Below the pieces are notes generated by a model. The model was given only the letters and a program-made list of their open reading frames with translations. It had not been told where the DNA came from and searched no databases. DNA of 64,000 nt, from contig JAQCJI010000001.1 of the NCBI GenBank assembly GCA_027593175.1, forward strand, positions 1-64,000, written 5' to 3'. Below are positions 10,431 through 21,396 of the stretch, in pieces. The translations under genes were made by a program, and so were the position numbers. Each line of letters begins with the position of its first letter. Position 1 is the first letter of the stretch. The DNA is from Bacteroidota bacterium. Its GTDB lineage: Bacteria; Bacteroidota; Bacteroidia; Cytophagales; Cyclobacteriaceae.

Positions 10431-11207
10431 ATGTTTTTAGCCATTGATGTAGGCAATTCCAATGTAGTTTTTGCACTCTATGATTCCATGGGAGGCAAGT
10501 GGACCAATCAGTTTCGATTGGAAACCAAAACGACTCAACTGATTGCGCAGCTGAGTAAAAAGCTGCCCTTGTATTTTTTAGAGCATGGAATCAGGGCGGA
10601 TCAAATTGAGAAAATTGGGTTCAGCTCTGTTGTTCCTGAAGTCAATGGAATCCTCGAACAGTTTTGTGCCCGATTTTTTGGCAAGCTTCCCTACCAAATT
10701 CAGGCAAAAAGTTACGCCAAATTACCTGTTCACACGCTCCGGCCAAATGAAATCGGCTCAGACTTGATGTGCAATGTGATGGCGGCCTACTCGCGGTATG
10801 CAGGTCCAGTCATCGTAGTTGATTTTGGCACAGCTCTTACCTTCACCGCTGTAGATCAATCGGGGAAATTGCTTGGGGTAAGTATTGTTCCTGGGCTCCA
10901 AACAGCCATTAAGGCCCTTTTTATGAATACCTCAAAGTTGCCGGAGGTGGAACTTAAGTTACCCGATTCGGTTCTCGGAAAAAATACGATCCATGCCATA
11001 CAGGCGGGGGTATTGTATGGGTATACTGGCTTGATCAAAGGGATGTTGGAAGCGATTCACTTGGAAACGGGGCTTAAATTTACAGTGGTAGCTACAGGAG
11101 GACTTTCATCCATTCTCAAGAATTTGGAAGGGGTATTCGATGCCGTAGATCGCAATCTTACCTTGGAGGGTTTGCGCTTGATAACGCAGGCAAATTTGGA
11201 AGATTAG
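10431..11207 (+). CDS. coaX: Type III pantothenate kinase
   Basis: MFLAIDVGNSNVVFALYD, VVDFGTALTFTAVD, ATGGLSSIL; the ORF track starts upstream at 10389. Confidence 0.93.
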   Translation: MFLAIDVGNSNVVFALYDSMGGKWTNQFRLETKTTQLIAQLSKKLPLYFLEHGIRADQIEKIGFSSVVPEVNGILEQFCARFFGKLPYQIQAKSYAKLPVHTLRPNEIGSDLMCNVMAAYSRYAGPVIVVDFGTALTFTAVDQSGKLLGVSIVPGLQTAIKALFMNTSKLPEVELKLPDSVLGKNTIHAIQAGVLYGYTGLIKGMLEAIHLETGLKFTVVATGGLSSILKNLEGVFDAVDRNLTLEGLRLITQANLED

Positions 11208-12184
11208 TGGCTCAGGATATCTTGGACAATTGCTGCAGCATGTGAAATGCTGTTTTCGATAAAAAATTCACGGGTATTGAGGCCTCCACAGACTACACCA
11301 GCAAGATAGACTCCGGGCACATTGGATTCTTGGTTGGTCTGGTCGTAACAGGGCTGTCGTTTTTCATCCAGACTAAGGCTGACACCCAGTTGGTCCAAGA
11401 GGCCAAAGTTCGGTTTGTAACCGGTCAATGCAAGTACCCAGTCGTTGGGGAGGCGAAGGTCTCCTTCTGGGGTAGATAGGTGCACCTCATAAGGGAGGAT
11501 TTCTACTACTTTTGAGTTGTTGATGGCTCGTATAGAACCCTCCTTGATTCGATTCATGATGTCTGGGCGTACCCAGTATTTGACATTTTCATCGACTTCT
11601 TCACCAAGTAAAGCCATGCTGACTTGGGCACCTTTTCGCCAGCATTCCAAGGCAGCGTCTACGGCGGAGTTGGCTCCACCGACAACCAATACTTTCTGTC
11701 CTACAAAGGGCCAGGGTTCTTTGTAGTAATGGAGGACTTTTGGCAAGTTTTCTCCAGGGACATTTAGGAGGTTCGGGAGGTCATAAAATCCTGTTGCCAG
11801 AATGATTTTTCTGCTTCTATATTTTCCTTTCGAGGTTTGGATATGAAAAAGGTCTTTCTCTTTTTTTAGCGTTTCCACTTGTTCGTACAAGTTGACTTTC
11901 AAGTCAAATAAAAAGTAAATTCTCCGGTAATAATCCAGCGCCTCCATTCGGGTAGGCTTGGCTCCTGCCGACATAAAGGGGATTTCTGCCAGCTCAAGCC
12001 GCTCTGCGGTGGAAAAAAAAGTCATGTTGACCGGGTAGTTGTAGATGGAGTTGCAAAGAGCACCTTTTTCGAGGATAAGGTAGTTCAAGCCCGCTTTCTT
12101 GGCTTCAATTCCACAAGCAAGACCGATGGGTCCGGCCCCAAGAATCAATAGGTCGTAGAGAGAGTTACTTGGCGGTAGTTGCAT
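11204..12184 (-). CDS. YpdA-like putative bacillithiol disulfide reductase (FAD/NAD(P)-binding)
   Basis: LILGAGPIGLACGIEAKKAG and VLVVGGANSAVDAALECWRKGAQV Rossmann motifs; YpdA-type length and architecture. Confidence 0.88.
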   Translation of the reverse strand: MQLPPSNSLYDLLILGAGPIGLACGIEAKKAGLNYLILEKGALCNSIYNYPVNMTFFSTAERLELAEIPFMSAGAKPTRMEALDYYRRIYFLFDLKVNLYEQVETLKKEKDLFHIQTSKGKYRSRKIILATGFYDLPNLLNVPGENLPKVLHYYKEPWPFVGQKVLVVGGANSAVDAALECWRKGAQVSMALLGEEVDENVKYWVRPDIMNRIKEGSIRAINNSKVVEILPYEVHLSTPEGDLRLPNDWVLALTGYKPNFGLLDQLGVSLSLDEKRQPCYDQTNQESNVPGVYLAGVVCGGLNTREFFIENSISHAAAIVQDILSH

Positions 12185-12312
12185 GGTGATTTTTTGAGGG
12201 GCTGCCCAAATTTAACTTCAAAAGCCTGCGAAATAGGATGTAAATTTTGCTAAAGTTACAAAATTTGAACACTAGGTATTTTTAAGTTTCTTTAAGTACT
12301 TTTCATTTTTCC

Positions 12313-13125
12313 TTGATAGCTATGAATCCTACCTTGATTGTTCTTACTGGGGCTGCCAGTGGCATTGGTAAGCAACTTTTATACACCTTTTTGGAGCGGA
12401 AAGTTCCTTTAATTTTGGTTGACTTGGATGCGTGTAACCTTGAAAATTTGGTACAGGGCCAGGAGTCGGTCTTTTGGGTAGATGGGGATGTAGCTCTTCA
12501 GAGGACTTGGGAGCGCGTGCTGGATACTGCAGAGAATAGTGGGTTTCCGATTTCGCATTTAATCAATTGTGCCGGAGTGATTCGCCCTGGATTTGTGGAT
12601 TGCTATGCCCTAGAGGATATCGATTTCCACTTGAATTGCAATGCCAAGGGAAGCATTCTTGGTACTACTGTAGTTGGCAGAGCGATGAAAAAACAAGGAT
12701 TTGGGCATATTTTGAATATTTCTTCTTTGGCAGGATTGGCACCTGTATCTGGATTGAGCCTATATGTGGCCTCTAAATTTGCCGTGCGGGGATTTTCCTT
12801 GTCTGTGGCGGCGGAGTTGAAGCGTTATGGGGTTTCGGTGAGCGTTATCTGTCCGGACTTAGTGAATACCCCCATGCTAGATCTTCAGTTGGGCTACCCC
12901 GAAGAAGCCAAGTTGACCTTCAGTGGCCCCAAAAGAGTGCTTGAGCCCAAAGAGGTGGTGCAGATCATCCTACAGATTATGGAACGCCCTCGCATGCTCG
13001 TTTGCATTCCAGAATCGAGAGGCTTGCTTGCCAAAATTGTCGGAGCATGGCCATGGATAGGTGAACTATTTCGAAAATCCCTGGAAAAGAAGGGGGAAAA
13101 AGCGATTCAAAGTTGGTTTAAATAG
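12313..13125 (+). CDS. SDR family oxidoreductase
   Basis: TGAASGIGK, NCAG, NISSLAGL, YVASK motifs. Confidence 0.93.
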   Translation: MIAMNPTLIVLTGAASGIGKQLLYTFLERKVPLILVDLDACNLENLVQGQESVFWVDGDVALQRTWERVLDTAENSGFPISHLINCAGVIRPGFVDCYALEDIDFHLNCNAKGSILGTTVVGRAMKKQGFGHILNISSLAGLAPVSGLSLYVASKFAVRGFSLSVAAELKRYGVSVSVICPDLVNTPMLDLQLGYPEEAKLTFSGPKRVLEPKEVVQIILQIMERPRMLVCIPESRGLLAKIVGAWPWIGELFRKSLEKKGEKAIQSWFK

Positions 13126-13281
13126 TACCAAAAAAGCTCCAATTCTTTCTGAAAATAAGCCGCAGTTAAGCGGTTATTTCACATATTTTTTTAACAAAAA
13201 AATTCCACGTAGATCATTTTTTTTGGAGATCCTCCCATTTTGGCAGGACTAGGGGAAAAACTAATCCCAAATTTCAACTCT

Positions 13282-13306
13282 TAAGGGGTTCATTTCCCCT
13301 TATTTT
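13282..13306 (+). terminator. Possible hairpin terminator between the SDR gene and mraZ
   Basis: TAAGGGG-ttcattt-CCCCTTA followed by TTTTAC. Confidence 0.4.
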
Positions 13307-13434
13307 ACTGATTTGAGGGATTTATCCACTTTCTTTCCTCGGATAACTTTCCAAAATCTTGCCCAAAAATTTCTTGTATTTTTTAGTAAAAATTATTGCT
13401 GGCAAGTAATCTTTTGCCTATTTTTGAAATAAAG

Positions 13435-13459
13435 TGGGATAAAGTGGGAAAAAGTGGTA
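13435..13459 (+). promoter_or_regulatory. Putative MraZ operator: three direct repeats TGGGA-N5-TGGGA-N5-TGGTA
   Basis: Sequence GTGGGATAAAGTGGGAAAAAGTGGTAA; 10-bp period matches the TGGGN-N5 repeats described for MraZ, about 60 bp upstream of mraZ. Confidence 0.75.
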
Positions 13460-13521
13460 AATTTTGAAACTTCTTTGCTTACTTTTATTTATATCAGATT
13501 TTACCGAATAGTAGACCATTT

Positions 13522-13956
13522 ATGTTTAACAGTCAATATGATAGCAAACTAGATCCAAAGGGTCGTTTGGCATTGCCCGCTAAGATTAAGGGGGCAATTC
13601 CTCAGGCCAATGGCATGTCGTTAATGCTCCGCATGGCTGAAGACAAGTGTTTAGCGCTCTATCCTATAGTAGAATACAAAAAACTGGAGAGTCAAATTAA
13701 ATCTCTAAACATAAACAATGCAGAGCAGCGCATGTTGCAACGGTCTTTTTTCAATTCCATCGTCGAGGTAGAGTTGGATAGTGCTGGAAGAATATTGATT
13801 CCGAAATTGTACCAAACCTATGCTAGCTTAGAAAAGGATGTGGTGGTCGTTGGCATGGGAACCCGAATTGAACTCTGGAATCCTGAACAATACCTAAAAA
13901 ACATTATTGTGGATACGGCGGACTTGTCTAGCCTCATGGAAAAGCACCTCTCCTAA
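13522..13956 (+). CDS. mraZ: Division/cell wall cluster transcriptional regulator MraZ
   Basis: KLDPKGRLALPAKIK and ELDSAGRILIPK AbrB-like repeats; first gene of the dcw cluster. Confidence 0.95.
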   Translation: MFNSQYDSKLDPKGRLALPAKIKGAIPQANGMSLMLRMAEDKCLALYPIVEYKKLESQIKSLNINNAEQRMLQRSFFNSIVEVELDSAGRILIPKLYQTYASLEKDVVVVGMGTRIELWNPEQYLKNIIVDTADLSSLMEKHLS

Positions 13957-13961
13957 GCGCG

Positions 13962-14873
13962 ATGTCAACTCCGATTTACCATATCCCAGTGATGCTTGAC
14001 CAATGCATTGAAGGTTTGGCTATTCTCCCCAATGGAGTTTATGTCGACGTAACCTTTGGTGGAGGTGGGCATGCCAAAAAGCTTTTAGCTCATTTGGAAG
14101 GGGGGCATCTATTCGGTTTTGATCAAGACAGTGATGCTTTGGCCAATGCTCCTCAAGATCCTCGCTTCACTTTTGTGCAGGCCAATTTTAGGGATATCAA
14201 ACGATACCTGCGCTTGCATGGAATCAAACAAGTCGATGGAATACTAGCTGACCTAGGCATTTCATCCCACCAAATAGATGCGCCTGAGAGGGGGTTTTCG
14301 ACCCGATTTCAGGGTGCCCTAGATATGCGGATGAATCAGTCAGCGGACCTCAGTGCCAAGGAGCTGCTTGCAACCTCTGATGAGGGTAGGCTGCATAAGA
14401 TCCTAGGGATGTATGGGGAGATCAAGAATGCCAAGACCCTAGCCCAGTCCATAGTGGCTGAGCGCTCGGTAAAGCCCTTTACCACAACGGAAGGTTTCAC
14501 TGCCTTTTTGAAGCGGTTTGCGCCTCGTGGGAAAGAATACAAATACTATGCTCAGGTATTTCAGGCCTTGAGAATAGAAGTAAACGATGAAATGGGGGCT
14601 TTGGAAGAGCTGCTGCTGAGTGCAGTGGAGCTTCTCAAGCCTGAAGGTCGTCTAGTAGTGATGAGCTACCACAGCTTAGAGGATCGATTGGTGAAAAGTT
14701 TAATGACCAAAGGGAAGTTTCAGGGAGAGGTGGAAAAGGATTTCTATGGAAATCTCCTTCGTCCACTAGAGCCCGTCAGCCGAGGAGCAATTACGGCTTC
14801 GGAGGAAGAGCTAGTTCTGAATTCCAGAGCCAGAAGTGCCAAATTGAGAATTGCAAAAAAAATAGGGAAATGA
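13962..14873 (+). CDS. rsmH: 16S rRNA (cytosine1402-N4)-methyltransferase
   Basis: YHIPVMLDQCIEGL, VDVTFGGGGHAK, DLGISSHQIDAPERGFS. Confidence 0.97.
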   Translation: MSTPIYHIPVMLDQCIEGLAILPNGVYVDVTFGGGGHAKKLLAHLEGGHLFGFDQDSDALANAPQDPRFTFVQANFRDIKRYLRLHGIKQVDGILADLGISSHQIDAPERGFSTRFQGALDMRMNQSADLSAKELLATSDEGRLHKILGMYGEIKNAKTLAQSIVAERSVKPFTTTEGFTAFLKRFAPRGKEYKYYAQVFQALRIEVNDEMGALEELLLSAVELLKPEGRLVVMSYHSLEDRLVKSLMTKGKFQGEVEKDFYGNLLRPLEPVSRGAITASEEELVLNSRARSAKLRIAKKIGK

Positions 14874-15256
14874 GTCAAAACACCTTCAAGAACAAGCTGA
14901 AAGAAGGGAGCAGTCCGAAGGGCCGCTCAGGGAAGACTATTTTTTCCTGGATGGAAGAAAAGCTAGATGTAAAAAGAATTCTTGGAGAAGGAGTTCCTGT
15001 TCAATTGGTTCCTCCAGTGGGCTTTATCGCTTTATTGGCTTTGATCTACATCTACAGCAACCTGCGTGCAGAGAATAAAATTCGAGAAATCGACGAGGCA
15101 AAGCAAGAAGTGGCGGACATCAGAGCAGATGTCACCACCCTAGAAGCCGAATACATGAAAAGCAGCATGCAATCTGAAGTATCAAAGCGCGTAGCTGCGC
15201 TTGAAATTTATGAATTGAATCAACCTCCGGTAAAAATAGAACTCAATAAAAAGTGA
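14870..15256 (+). CDS. ftsL: FtsL-like division protein
   Basis: Small single-TM protein with coiled coil between rsmH and ftsI; ATGA overlap with rsmH. Confidence 0.8.
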   Translation: MSQNTFKNKLKEGSSPKGRSGKTIFSWMEEKLDVKRILGEGVPVQLVPPVGFIALLALIYIYSNLRAENKIREIDEAKQEVADIRADVTTLEAEYMKSSMQSEVSKRVAALEIYELNQPPVKIELNKK

Positions 15257-17358
15257 ACATCAAACGCGCCATAGTGATCCGAGTTCGGGTGATCTTCATC
15301 CTAGTGGCTTTGGCGGCATGCGCCATTCCCTACAAGGTGGCAGTGGTTCAAATGGTGGAAGGGGAGAAGTGGAAGGCTAAGGCGGAGCAAGTTAATTTTA
15401 AATACAGAGAAGTACCTGCCACGCGTGGTAATATCTATGCTGCCGATGGGAGCTTATTGGCTACAAGCCTGCCTTTCTACCAAGTCGCCATTGACCCCAC
15501 TGTGGTAGATGAAGAAAAATATAAATCCGGTTTAGATGCCTTGGCTGGACAGCTGGCCAACTTCTACAAGGATAGGACTGCTACTGCTTATAAGCGCATG
15601 ATTAATGATGCCAGATCTAATAAAAAGCAGTATTTAATGATCAACAGGAAGCAAATCAACTACCAAGAGATGCAGATCATGAAGACTTGGCCAATTTTTA
15701 AAGAAGACCGAGTGGATGGGGGAGTTATTTTTGAAAAAATTGAACGGCGGTACCAGCCATTCAACTCCCTGGCAAGCAGAACTTTGGGAACATTAAATGA
15801 AGATGGGGTTGGTTCTGGTATTGAATATAGTTTCAATACTCAGCTCAAAGGGAAAAGTGGAAAAGCCTTATTTCAACGGCTGTCCCGCGGTGTATGGAAG
15901 CCACTTTTTAATGAGGAAGATGTTAAGCCACTTGATGGATACGACATTCAAACCACCTTGGATGTGAACATCCAAGATGTAGCCGAAACAGCATTGCGGG
16001 ACCAGCTTAAGGTTACTATGGGAGAATTTGGCTCGGTTATCGTGATGGAAGTTGCAACTGGGTATGTAAAGGCGATATCCAACTTGCAAAAGAATGCCGT
16101 AGGAACTGGGTATGTGGAGAGCTACAATTATGCAGTGGGCGATATGGGAAGAGTCGAGCCCGGCTCTACCTTCAAGCTGGTTTCTATGCTTGCATTGCTG
16201 GAAGAAAATAAAGTAAGCCTTGACGATCAGATTGAAACTGGGAATGGAGTCCATTACTTCTACGGACAGCCCATGTATGATGCTAAAATAGGCGGTTATG
16301 GGACCATCACCATCCGTCAAGCATTTGAAAAGTCTTCCAATGTGGCGATTTCTAAATTGGTTGACATGCACTTCGGATCTAGTCCATCCAAGTTTTTGGC
16401 ACACCTAGATAAGGTGGGCTTAGCGCAACCGTTGAACCTGCAGCTCTCGGGGGAAGGGAAGCCTTTATTTAATAAGCCTAGTACAAAAACTTGGGCCGGC
16501 ACTTCACTTCCTTGGATTTCTATAGGCTACGAGTCCAAGTTGAATCCCATCCATACACTAGCCTTGTACAATGCAGTCGCTAATGGAGGAAAAATGGTGA
16601 AACCGCTCTTTGTGAAGTCGGTCAGTAATGGTGCTCAAGTCATACAGTCCTTCGAGCCGCAAGTCATCCGTGAGGCAATTGCTTCGCCCAAAACAATCGC
16701 TCAACTACAAGAACTACTCCTTGGGGTGGTGGAATATGGAACTGCAAGGAACATTAAAAACCCCAATTACAAAGTTGCTGGTAAGACGGGGACTGCTCAA
16801 AAATATATCAACGGGAAATATCAGGAAATCTACTACACCAGTTTTGTGGGCTACTTCCCTGCGGACCGCCCTAAGTACAGCATGATTGTGGTAATCGATA
16901 ATCCAAAAGGGCCAGCAACCTTTGGAGGTGATGTTTCAGCTCCCGTATTTAAGGCAATTGCGGATAAAATTTTCGCGACGGATCTGGACTTGAACGTGGT
17001 GAACTCATCCAAAATTTTACCTAAAGTACCAAGCGCAAAGTTCCCTTATGTGGCTACGGGCAAAGGGGAGGAACTTCAGAGCATTTTTGATTACCTAAAG
17101 TTACCCCTCAAATTTCCTTCACAGGAGGATTGGGTAGCTGCTTCCACCAGTACAGGTCAGATCCAGCTTCAGCTGGTGGAAACCGAAAAGGCCGTGGTAC
17201 CAAATGTAGCTGGCATGTCTCTTCGCGATGCGCTATACCTTCTAGAGAATAAAGGCCTAAAAGTGAATTTCAACGGAAAGGGTAGAGTCCTTATACAATC
17301 AATCTCTCCAGGAACACGCTTAACCCCGAATACCACCATAGATCTTGTACTTGGATAA
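15253..17358 (+). CDS. ftsI: Division transpeptidase PBP3 with C-terminal PASTA domain
   Basis: EPGSTFKL, SSNVA, KTGTAQ motifs; VPNVAGMSLRDALYLLENKGL PASTA; GTG start overlapping the ftsL stop (GTGA). Confidence 0.95.
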   Translation: MNIKRAIVIRVRVIFILVALAACAIPYKVAVVQMVEGEKWKAKAEQVNFKYREVPATRGNIYAADGSLLATSLPFYQVAIDPTVVDEEKYKSGLDALAGQLANFYKDRTATAYKRMINDARSNKKQYLMINRKQINYQEMQIMKTWPIFKEDRVDGGVIFEKIERRYQPFNSLASRTLGTLNEDGVGSGIEYSFNTQLKGKSGKALFQRLSRGVWKPLFNEEDVKPLDGYDIQTTLDVNIQDVAETALRDQLKVTMGEFGSVIVMEVATGYVKAISNLQKNAVGTGYVESYNYAVGDMGRVEPGSTFKLVSMLALLEENKVSLDDQIETGNGVHYFYGQPMYDAKIGGYGTITIRQAFEKSSNVAISKLVDMHFGSSPSKFLAHLDKVGLAQPLNLQLSGEGKPLFNKPSTKTWAGTSLPWISIGYESKLNPIHTLALYNAVANGGKMVKPLFVKSVSNGAQVIQSFEPQVIREAIASPKTIAQLQELLLGVVEYGTARNIKNPNYKVAGKTGTAQKYINGKYQEIYYTSFVGYFPADRPKYSMIVVIDNPKGPATFGGDVSAPVFKAIADKIFATDLDLNVVNSSKILPKVPSAKFPYVATGKGEELQSIFDYLKLPLKFPSQEDWVAASTSTGQIQLQLVETEKAVVPNVAGMSLRDALYLLENKGLKVNFNGKGRVLIQSISPGTRLTPNTTIDLVLG

Positions 17359-18822
17359 ATGAACGTGCTCAAAGACATATTGTATAAAGTATCGCTGACC
17401 GCAACCTATGGAGACATGGAGATACGGGTGAGTGATGTAGTCTTTGATAGCCGCAAAATCATTGAAAATGCTGCTTTTGTAGCCGTCAAAGGCACGCAGG
17501 TGGATGGGCATGATTTTATATCTGTTGCCTTGGAAAAAGGGGCAACCACTATTGTTTGTGAACAACTTCCGGCGACTCTTGCCGCAGGGATTACCTATAT
17601 CCAAGTGGTGGACTCGGCAAAGGCTCTTGGAATTATTGCCGCCAACTTTTACGGCAACCCTTCCAAAAAAATTAAGGTAGTAGCAGTCACTGGGACCAAC
17701 GGAAAGACCACCACCGTGACCTTACTGCACCAGTTGTTTGTTCGCATGGGCTATAGCACTGGACTTTTATCCACTGTTGAAAATAAACTGAACGAAATCA
17801 TCCTACCCGCGACCCATACTACGCCAGATGCAGTAAGTGTACAGGCTCTGCTTCGCAAAATGGTTGATGCAGGATGTACCCACTGCTTTATGGAGGCTAG
17901 CTCCCACGCAATTGTACAAGAGCGAATTGCAGGATTAAAGTTGGCAGGAGCTGTATTTACGAATATCACACACGACCACTTGGATTACCATGGCACTTTT
18001 GAGGAATACATCAAAGCGAAGAAAAAGCTATTCGATGAACTTCCAAAAGATGCCTTTGCGCTGGTAAATGGAGATGATAAGCACGGATCTGTGATGGTAC
18101 AAAATTGCAGAGGTACACTTCAGACCTTTGGGCTCAAGTCTGTGGCCGATTTCAAGGCAAAAATTCTTTCCAATACCATCGAAGGCTTGGAGTTGGAGGT
18201 GAATGGAAAACTGATTTGGTTCCGGATGATTGGTGCTTTCAATGCATCTAATTTATTAGGGGTATTTGGTACAGCAGTACTTCTTGGAGAGGAAGAAGAT
18301 GAAGCCCTCCGGGAGTTGTCGGCGATTAAAGGGGCAAAGGGCAGGTTTGATCGAATCTCCATTGGCGGCATCACTGCGATAGTGGATTACGCCCATACTC
18401 CAGATGCATTAGACAATGTGCTTAAGACCATCAATGCCATCCGAACTGGTAATGAGCAGCTCATCACGGTAGTAGGTTGTGGAGGCAATCGTGACAAGAC
18501 CAAGCGACCTACTATGGCTAAAATAGCAGTTTCAGAGAGTAATAAGGCCATTTTCACCTCAGATAATCCACGATTTGAGGAGCCCACAGAGATCCTCAAA
18601 GACATGCAAGCGGGGGTAGGGCCAACAGATTTTCGTAAAACCTTGACTATTGAGGACCGAAGAGAAGCCATCAAGACCGCGCTTCTTCTCTGTCAAAAAG
18701 GAGATATCGTTCTCATTGCTGGCAAAGGGCATGAGGACTACCAAGAGATTAAAGGCGTAAAACATCATTTCGATGATGCTGAGGTCGTGACTGAATTATT
18801 GACTCAACTGACAGGAACCTGA
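17359..18822 (+). CDS. murE: UDP-N-acetylmuramoyl-tripeptide synthetase MurE
   Basis: [41 protein letters not shown]. Confidence 0.97.
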   Translation: MNVLKDILYKVSLTATYGDMEIRVSDVVFDSRKIIENAAFVAVKGTQVDGHDFISVALEKGATTIVCEQLPATLAAGITYIQVVDSAKALGIIAANFYGNPSKKIKVVAVTGTNGKTTTVTLLHQLFVRMGYSTGLLSTVENKLNEIILPATHTTPDAVSVQALLRKMVDAGCTHCFMEASSHAIVQERIAGLKLAGAVFTNITHDHLDYHGTFEEYIKAKKKLFDELPKDAFALVNGDDKHGSVMVQNCRGTLQTFGLKSVADFKAKILSNTIEGLELEVNGKLIWFRMIGAFNASNLLGVFGTAVLLGEEEDEALRELSAIKGAKGRFDRISIGGITAIVDYAHTPDALDNVLKTINAIRTGNEQLITVVGCGGNRDKTKRPTMAKIAVSESNKAIFTSDNPRFEEPTEILKDMQAGVGPTDFRKTLTIEDRREAIKTALLLCQKGDIVLIAGKGHEDYQEIKGVKHHFDDAEVVTELLTQLTGT

Positions 18823-18823
18823 C

Positions 18824-20035
18824 ATGCTGTATTCACTATTTGACTACTTCGATCGTGTGTTGGACATCCCAGGAACTGGGGTGTTTCGCTACATTTCCTT
18901 CCGTGCAGGGATGGCATCCTTGGTTTCCTTGATGATCACTATCACCTTTGGTCACCATATTATCAACTGGATTCGCAATCGGCAAATAGGGGAGACCGTT
19001 CGCGATTTGGGCCTAGAAGGACAAACCCAAAAGAAAGGCACTCCTACCATGGGCGGCTTGATGATGATTGCAGCCATCTTGATCCCGACGCTTCTATTTG
19101 CCAACCTCAACAATATCTACATTCAGCTCTTGTTGATCACTACCGTCTGGTTGGGGTTGATTGGATTTTTGGACGACTACATCAAGGTATTTCGTAAGAA
19201 TAAGGACGGCCTCAAAGGGCGCTTCAAAATCGTAGGTCAAATTGGAATAGGCATCATTGTAGGCGCTACGCTGTATTACCACGATGATGTAGTGATTCGG
19301 GAGTTTTCTACACCTGTATCGGTGGAAAGTGGAGTGATCGAAACTCCAGCTTTCCAGGATACCAAAGCTTTAAAAACTACTATTCCTTTTTTCAAGAACA
19401 ACGAGCTCAACTACGAATATTTCCTAGGATTCTTGGGTGATTCCATGACTCCAGTACTCTACATTTTTGTTGCTATTTTCATCATTACGGCAGTATCCAA
19501 CGGTGCGAATATTACCGATGGAGTCGATGGTCTTGCTGCGGGTACCTCTGCGATCATTGGCTTGACCATTGCCATTTTTGCGTATTTGAGTGGCAATGCT
19601 ATTTTTTCTCAATACCTCAATATCATGTACATCCCTAACTCTGGGGAGCTGGTAATCTTTACAGCGGCCTTCATCGGTGCCTGTGTGGGATTCCTTTGGT
19701 ATAACTCCTATCCAGCTCAGGTTTTCATGGGAGATACAGGCTCCTTGATGCTGGGCGGAGTCATCGCCGTTTTGGCCTTGACACTTCGAAAAGAACTTCT
19801 TATCCCAGTTCTATGTGGGATATTTTTAGTGGAAAGCTTGAGTATCATGATTCAGGTGGCCTACTTCAAATACACGAGAAAAAAATATGGAGAAGGGCGT
19901 CGGGTATTTCTGATGTCTCCCCTCCATCACCATTATCAGAAAAAAGGAATTCACGAGTCCAAGATTGTCACTCGATTTTGGATTGTGGGGATTCTACTTG
20001 CAGTAGTCACATTAGCCACCCTTAAACTGAGGTAA
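18824..20035 (+). CDS. mraY: Phospho-N-acetylmuramoyl-pentapeptide transferase
   Basis: [47 protein letters not shown]. Confidence 0.97.
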   Translation: MLYSLFDYFDRVLDIPGTGVFRYISFRAGMASLVSLMITITFGHHIINWIRNRQIGETVRDLGLEGQTQKKGTPTMGGLMMIAAILIPTLLFANLNNIYIQLLLITTVWLGLIGFLDDYIKVFRKNKDGLKGRFKIVGQIGIGIIVGATLYYHDDVVIREFSTPVSVESGVIETPAFQDTKALKTTIPFFKNNELNYEYFLGFLGDSMTPVLYIFVAIFIITAVSNGANITDGVDGLAAGTSAIIGLTIAIFAYLSGNAIFSQYLNIMYIPNSGELVIFTAAFIGACVGFLWYNSYPAQVFMGDTGSLMLGGVIAVLALTLRKELLIPVLCGIFLVESLSIMIQVAYFKYTRKKYGEGRRVFLMSPLHHHYQKKGIHESKIVTRFWIVGILLAVVTLATLKLR

Positions 20036-20040
20036 TCTTC

Positions 20041-21396
20041 ATGAAGCGGTTAGTCATCCTTGGAGCCGGAGAAAGTGGGTTGGGAGCAGCATTGCTCGCC
20101 AAGAGGGAAGGCTATGCCGTTTGGGTTTCCGATGCAGGGACTATTGCCCCAGCACGAAAGGCACAGCTTCAGGCTGCAGAAATTGAATTTGAAGAGGGGA
20201 AGCACGACGAGGAGCGCATTTTATCTGCTGACTTGCTGATTAAAAGTCCTGGTATTCCCAGCACGGTAGCAGTGGTACAGCAGGCAATTCAGCAGGGCAT
20301 TGTAGTAGTGGATGAACTCGAATTTGCGAGCCGCTACAGCAAGGGGAAGGTGATTGCCATTACCGGAACCAACGGTAAAACCACAACCACCTTGTTGACC
20401 TACCACTTAATGAAAGAATCAGGATGGGATGTGGGGCTTGCTGGAAATGTGGGCAAGAGTTGGGCCGCCCAACTGCTAGAAGGGGATCACGCCTGGTGGG
20501 TTCTGGAGATTTCAAGTTTCCAAATCGATGGGCTAGTTAGTTTGAAGCCCCATATCGCCCTGCTGACTAATATTACTCCAGATCACTTGGATCGATATGG
20601 CTACCAAATGGAACGCTACATCGATTCCAAGATGGCCTTATTCAAAAACATGAATCAGGCAGATGTGGCAATTCTCAACTTGGAAGATTCTTTTTCCAAG
20701 ACTGGACTAGACCGTGCGCCTATTCAGGCTTCGAGATATGGAATTTCTTTGGAAGGAAAACCAAATCAAGGCGGATTTAGTGATGGAGAAGCATTAGTAT
20801 TCCAAGTAGCAGGTGCTCAGGTGTCCATTCCTGTTGCTGCTTTGACCATTCAAGGAAAGCACAACCTGCTGAACGCCTTGGGTGCTGGAGTCGCGGCTCT
20901 CTTAGCTGGATTGACCGAATCGCAGCTGCTCAGCGGCTACCAAACCTTCAAAAATGCTGCGCACCGCATGGAGCTTGTTCGGGTACTGGATGGGGTTCGC
21001 TATGTAAACGATAGCAAAGGCACCAATGTAGAGGCAACCTATTATGCGCTAGGCAGCTATTCAGTGCCTGTGGTATGGATTGCAGGGGGAGTAGACAAAG
21101 GGAATGACTACTCCTTGTTAACTCCTTTGGTGGTAGAAGGTCAGGTAAAGGCCTTGATCTGTTTGGGTAAGGACAATGAAAAATTGAAAACGGCATTTAC
21201 TCCCCACATTTCACAAATCCTTGAAACGCAAGACCTACAGCAGGCGGTATCCTGGGCGCAGGAATTGTCTGAAGATAAAGATGTCGTTCTCTTGTCTCCT
21301 GCTTGTGCAAGTTTTGACTTATTTAAAAACTACGAAGATCGAGGAGATCAATTTAAAGTAGCCGTGGCAGCATTACTTCAAAAACAAAGCGCATGA
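20041..21396 (+). CDS. murD: UDP-N-acetylmuramoyl-L-alanine--D-glutamate ligase
   Basis: [43 protein letters not shown]. Confidence 0.97.
   Translation: MKRLVILGAGESGLGAALLAKREGYAVWVSDAGTIAPARKAQLQAAEIEFEEGKHDEERILSADLLIKSPGIPSTVAVVQQAIQQGIVVVDELEFASRYSKGKVIAITGTNGKTTTTLLTYHLMKESGWDVGLAGNVGKSWAAQLLEGDHAWWVLEISSFQIDGLVSLKPHIALLTNITPDHLDRYGYQMERYIDSKMALFKNMNQADVAILNLEDSFSKTGLDRAPIQASRYGISLEGKPNQGGFSDGEALVFQVAGAQVSIPVAALTIQGKHNLLNALGAGVAALLAGLTESQLLSGYQTFKNAAHRMELVRVLDGVRYVNDSKGTNVEATYYALGSYSVPVVWIAGGVDKGNDYSLLTPLVVEGQVKALICLGKDNEKLKTAFTPHISQILETQDLQQAVSWAQELSEDKDVVLLSPACASFDLFKNYEDRGDQFKVAVAALLQKQSA

Noticed and set aside
15868-16404. 178-aa minus-strand ORF
   Set aside because: Antisense to ftsI; shadow of a strongly coding strand.
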